From Planctomycetota bacterium (GTDB lineage Bacteria; Planctomycetota; Phycisphaerae; UBA1845; UTPLA1), in the NCBI GenBank assembly GCA_027295245.1, contig JAPULF010000429.1:1-5950 (forward strand): a stretch of DNA of 5,950 bases. Reading direction: 5' to 3'. The notes beneath the pieces are model-generated. The model was not told the DNA's origin. It saw only the letters and a program-made list of their open reading frames with translations, and did no database searches. The position numbers and the translations under genes were made by a program. Positions 5,544-5,950 of this stretch are shown here, in pieces (the stretch's first letter is position 1; the number at the start of each line of letters is the position of its first letter).

Positions 5544-5950
5544 GTGACGACCAATACACTGATCAGCATCGACCTAGCCGAGCCTCCCCGACTATCCAAT
5601 CCCGCTCCAATCGCTCCTCCCGTCGAACGAAGCGGGACGCCGGCGTGGCGGCCCCTGTTCGGCGGCTGCCTCCTCAAGCTGCCGCGCGGCGTCTGGATGG
5701 CACTCGACATGGTGATCCTGTGCACCGGGACGACACTGGGCAACGAACTCTTTGTGTGGTGGTCGGGCGGCCTTCGCCTGACGGACGTTAACCAATGGTT
5801 GAGCATCGTCGTCCAGGCATCGGCCGTCATTCTCGCGGGCGGCATATTCGGCCTGTACGAACCCAGAACGATCTGTGCTCGCTCTCGAATTGTCGCAAGA
5901 TGCCTATTGACCGTCACGCTCGCCATGCTCCTCAGTTGGGCGGTCATGCA
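5544..5950 (+). CDS. Probable polyprenyl-phosphate glycosylphosphotransferase (EPS initiating sugar transferase), N-terminal part
   Basis: An open frame of 135 codons runs off the right edge without a stop. It begins with a Pro-rich cytoplasmic-type leader (residues 1-40). Three hydrophobic segments follow: about 50-68, starting with the pattern W-M-A-L-D-M-V-I-L; about 86-104, ending in GGIFGLYEP at 99-107; and about 118-135. A hydrophobic segment ending in (F)GLYE/D, followed by an Arg-rich link (ARSRIVARC at 112-120) into another helix, is typical of the N-terminal membrane region of WbaP/EpsZ-type sugar transferases. These move a sugar-1-phosphate onto undecaprenyl phosphate to start EPS synthesis. 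The catalytic domain is beyond the window, so the assignment rests on membrane layout and context only; another polytopic envelope enzyme is possible. The GTG at 5544 is chosen for the AGGA before it. In-frame alternatives are the ATG at 5517, the GTG at 5448, or the ATG at 5697 directly at the first membrane segment. Confidence 0.6.
   Translation, partial: MTTNTLISIDLAEPPRLSNPAPIAPPVERSGTPAWRPLFGGCLLKLPRGVWMALDMVILCTGTTLGNELFVWWSGGLRLTDVNQWLSIVVQASAVILAGGIFGLYEPRTICARSRIVARCLLTVTLAMLLSWAVM

Overview
This is a GC-rich bacterial window with five protein-coding genes, two of them cut by the window edges. The content is typical of an exopolysaccharide or cell-surface glycan locus: an asparagine-synthase-type amidotransferase, a PaaK/CapK-type adenylate-forming ligase, a VanZ-like membrane protein, a secreted lipoprotein, and the N-terminal end of a probable polyprenyl-phosphate glycosylphosphotransferase. 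This gene mix is best known from exosortase/EPS-type loci in Planctomycetota and some Gammaproteobacteria. High GC, a GTG start and the protein style lean towards Planctomycetota. That placement is inference: there is no rRNA or marker gene here.

Layout. Positions 1-1451 (+) hold the synthetase part of an AsnB-like enzyme whose N-terminal glutaminase domain lies off the left edge. It overlaps by 19 bases a PaaK/CapK-like ligase (1433-2773, +), which has a strong ribosome binding site inside the upstream gene, so the two look translationally coupled. Two genes then run the other way: a roughly 518-residue polytopic membrane protein (4259-2703, -) and, upstream of it in the same transcription unit, a secreted lipoprotein of unknown function (5323-4325, -). 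The membrane protein and the ligase converge and overlap tail-to-tail by 71 bases. A 220-base divergent region (5324-5543) separates the lipoprotein from a rightward gene that starts near 5544 and leaves the window. That region holds a 9-bp-stem hairpin, a short palindrome and a pair of near-identical 10-base direct repeats.

How the genes may work together (inference). The glycosylphosphotransferase would load the first sugar phosphate on a lipid carrier. The amidotransferase and the adenylating ligase would decorate a sugar or a side group. The membrane protein and lipoprotein would act in or at the envelope on the opposite transcription unit.

The most unusual item is the membrane protein. 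It appears to contain three successive VanZ-like units, the first with a recognisable motif set and the other two progressively stripped of it. It sits next to a lipoprotein I cannot assign to a family. No tRNA, rRNA, CRISPR array, insertion sequence or convincing rho-independent terminator was seen.
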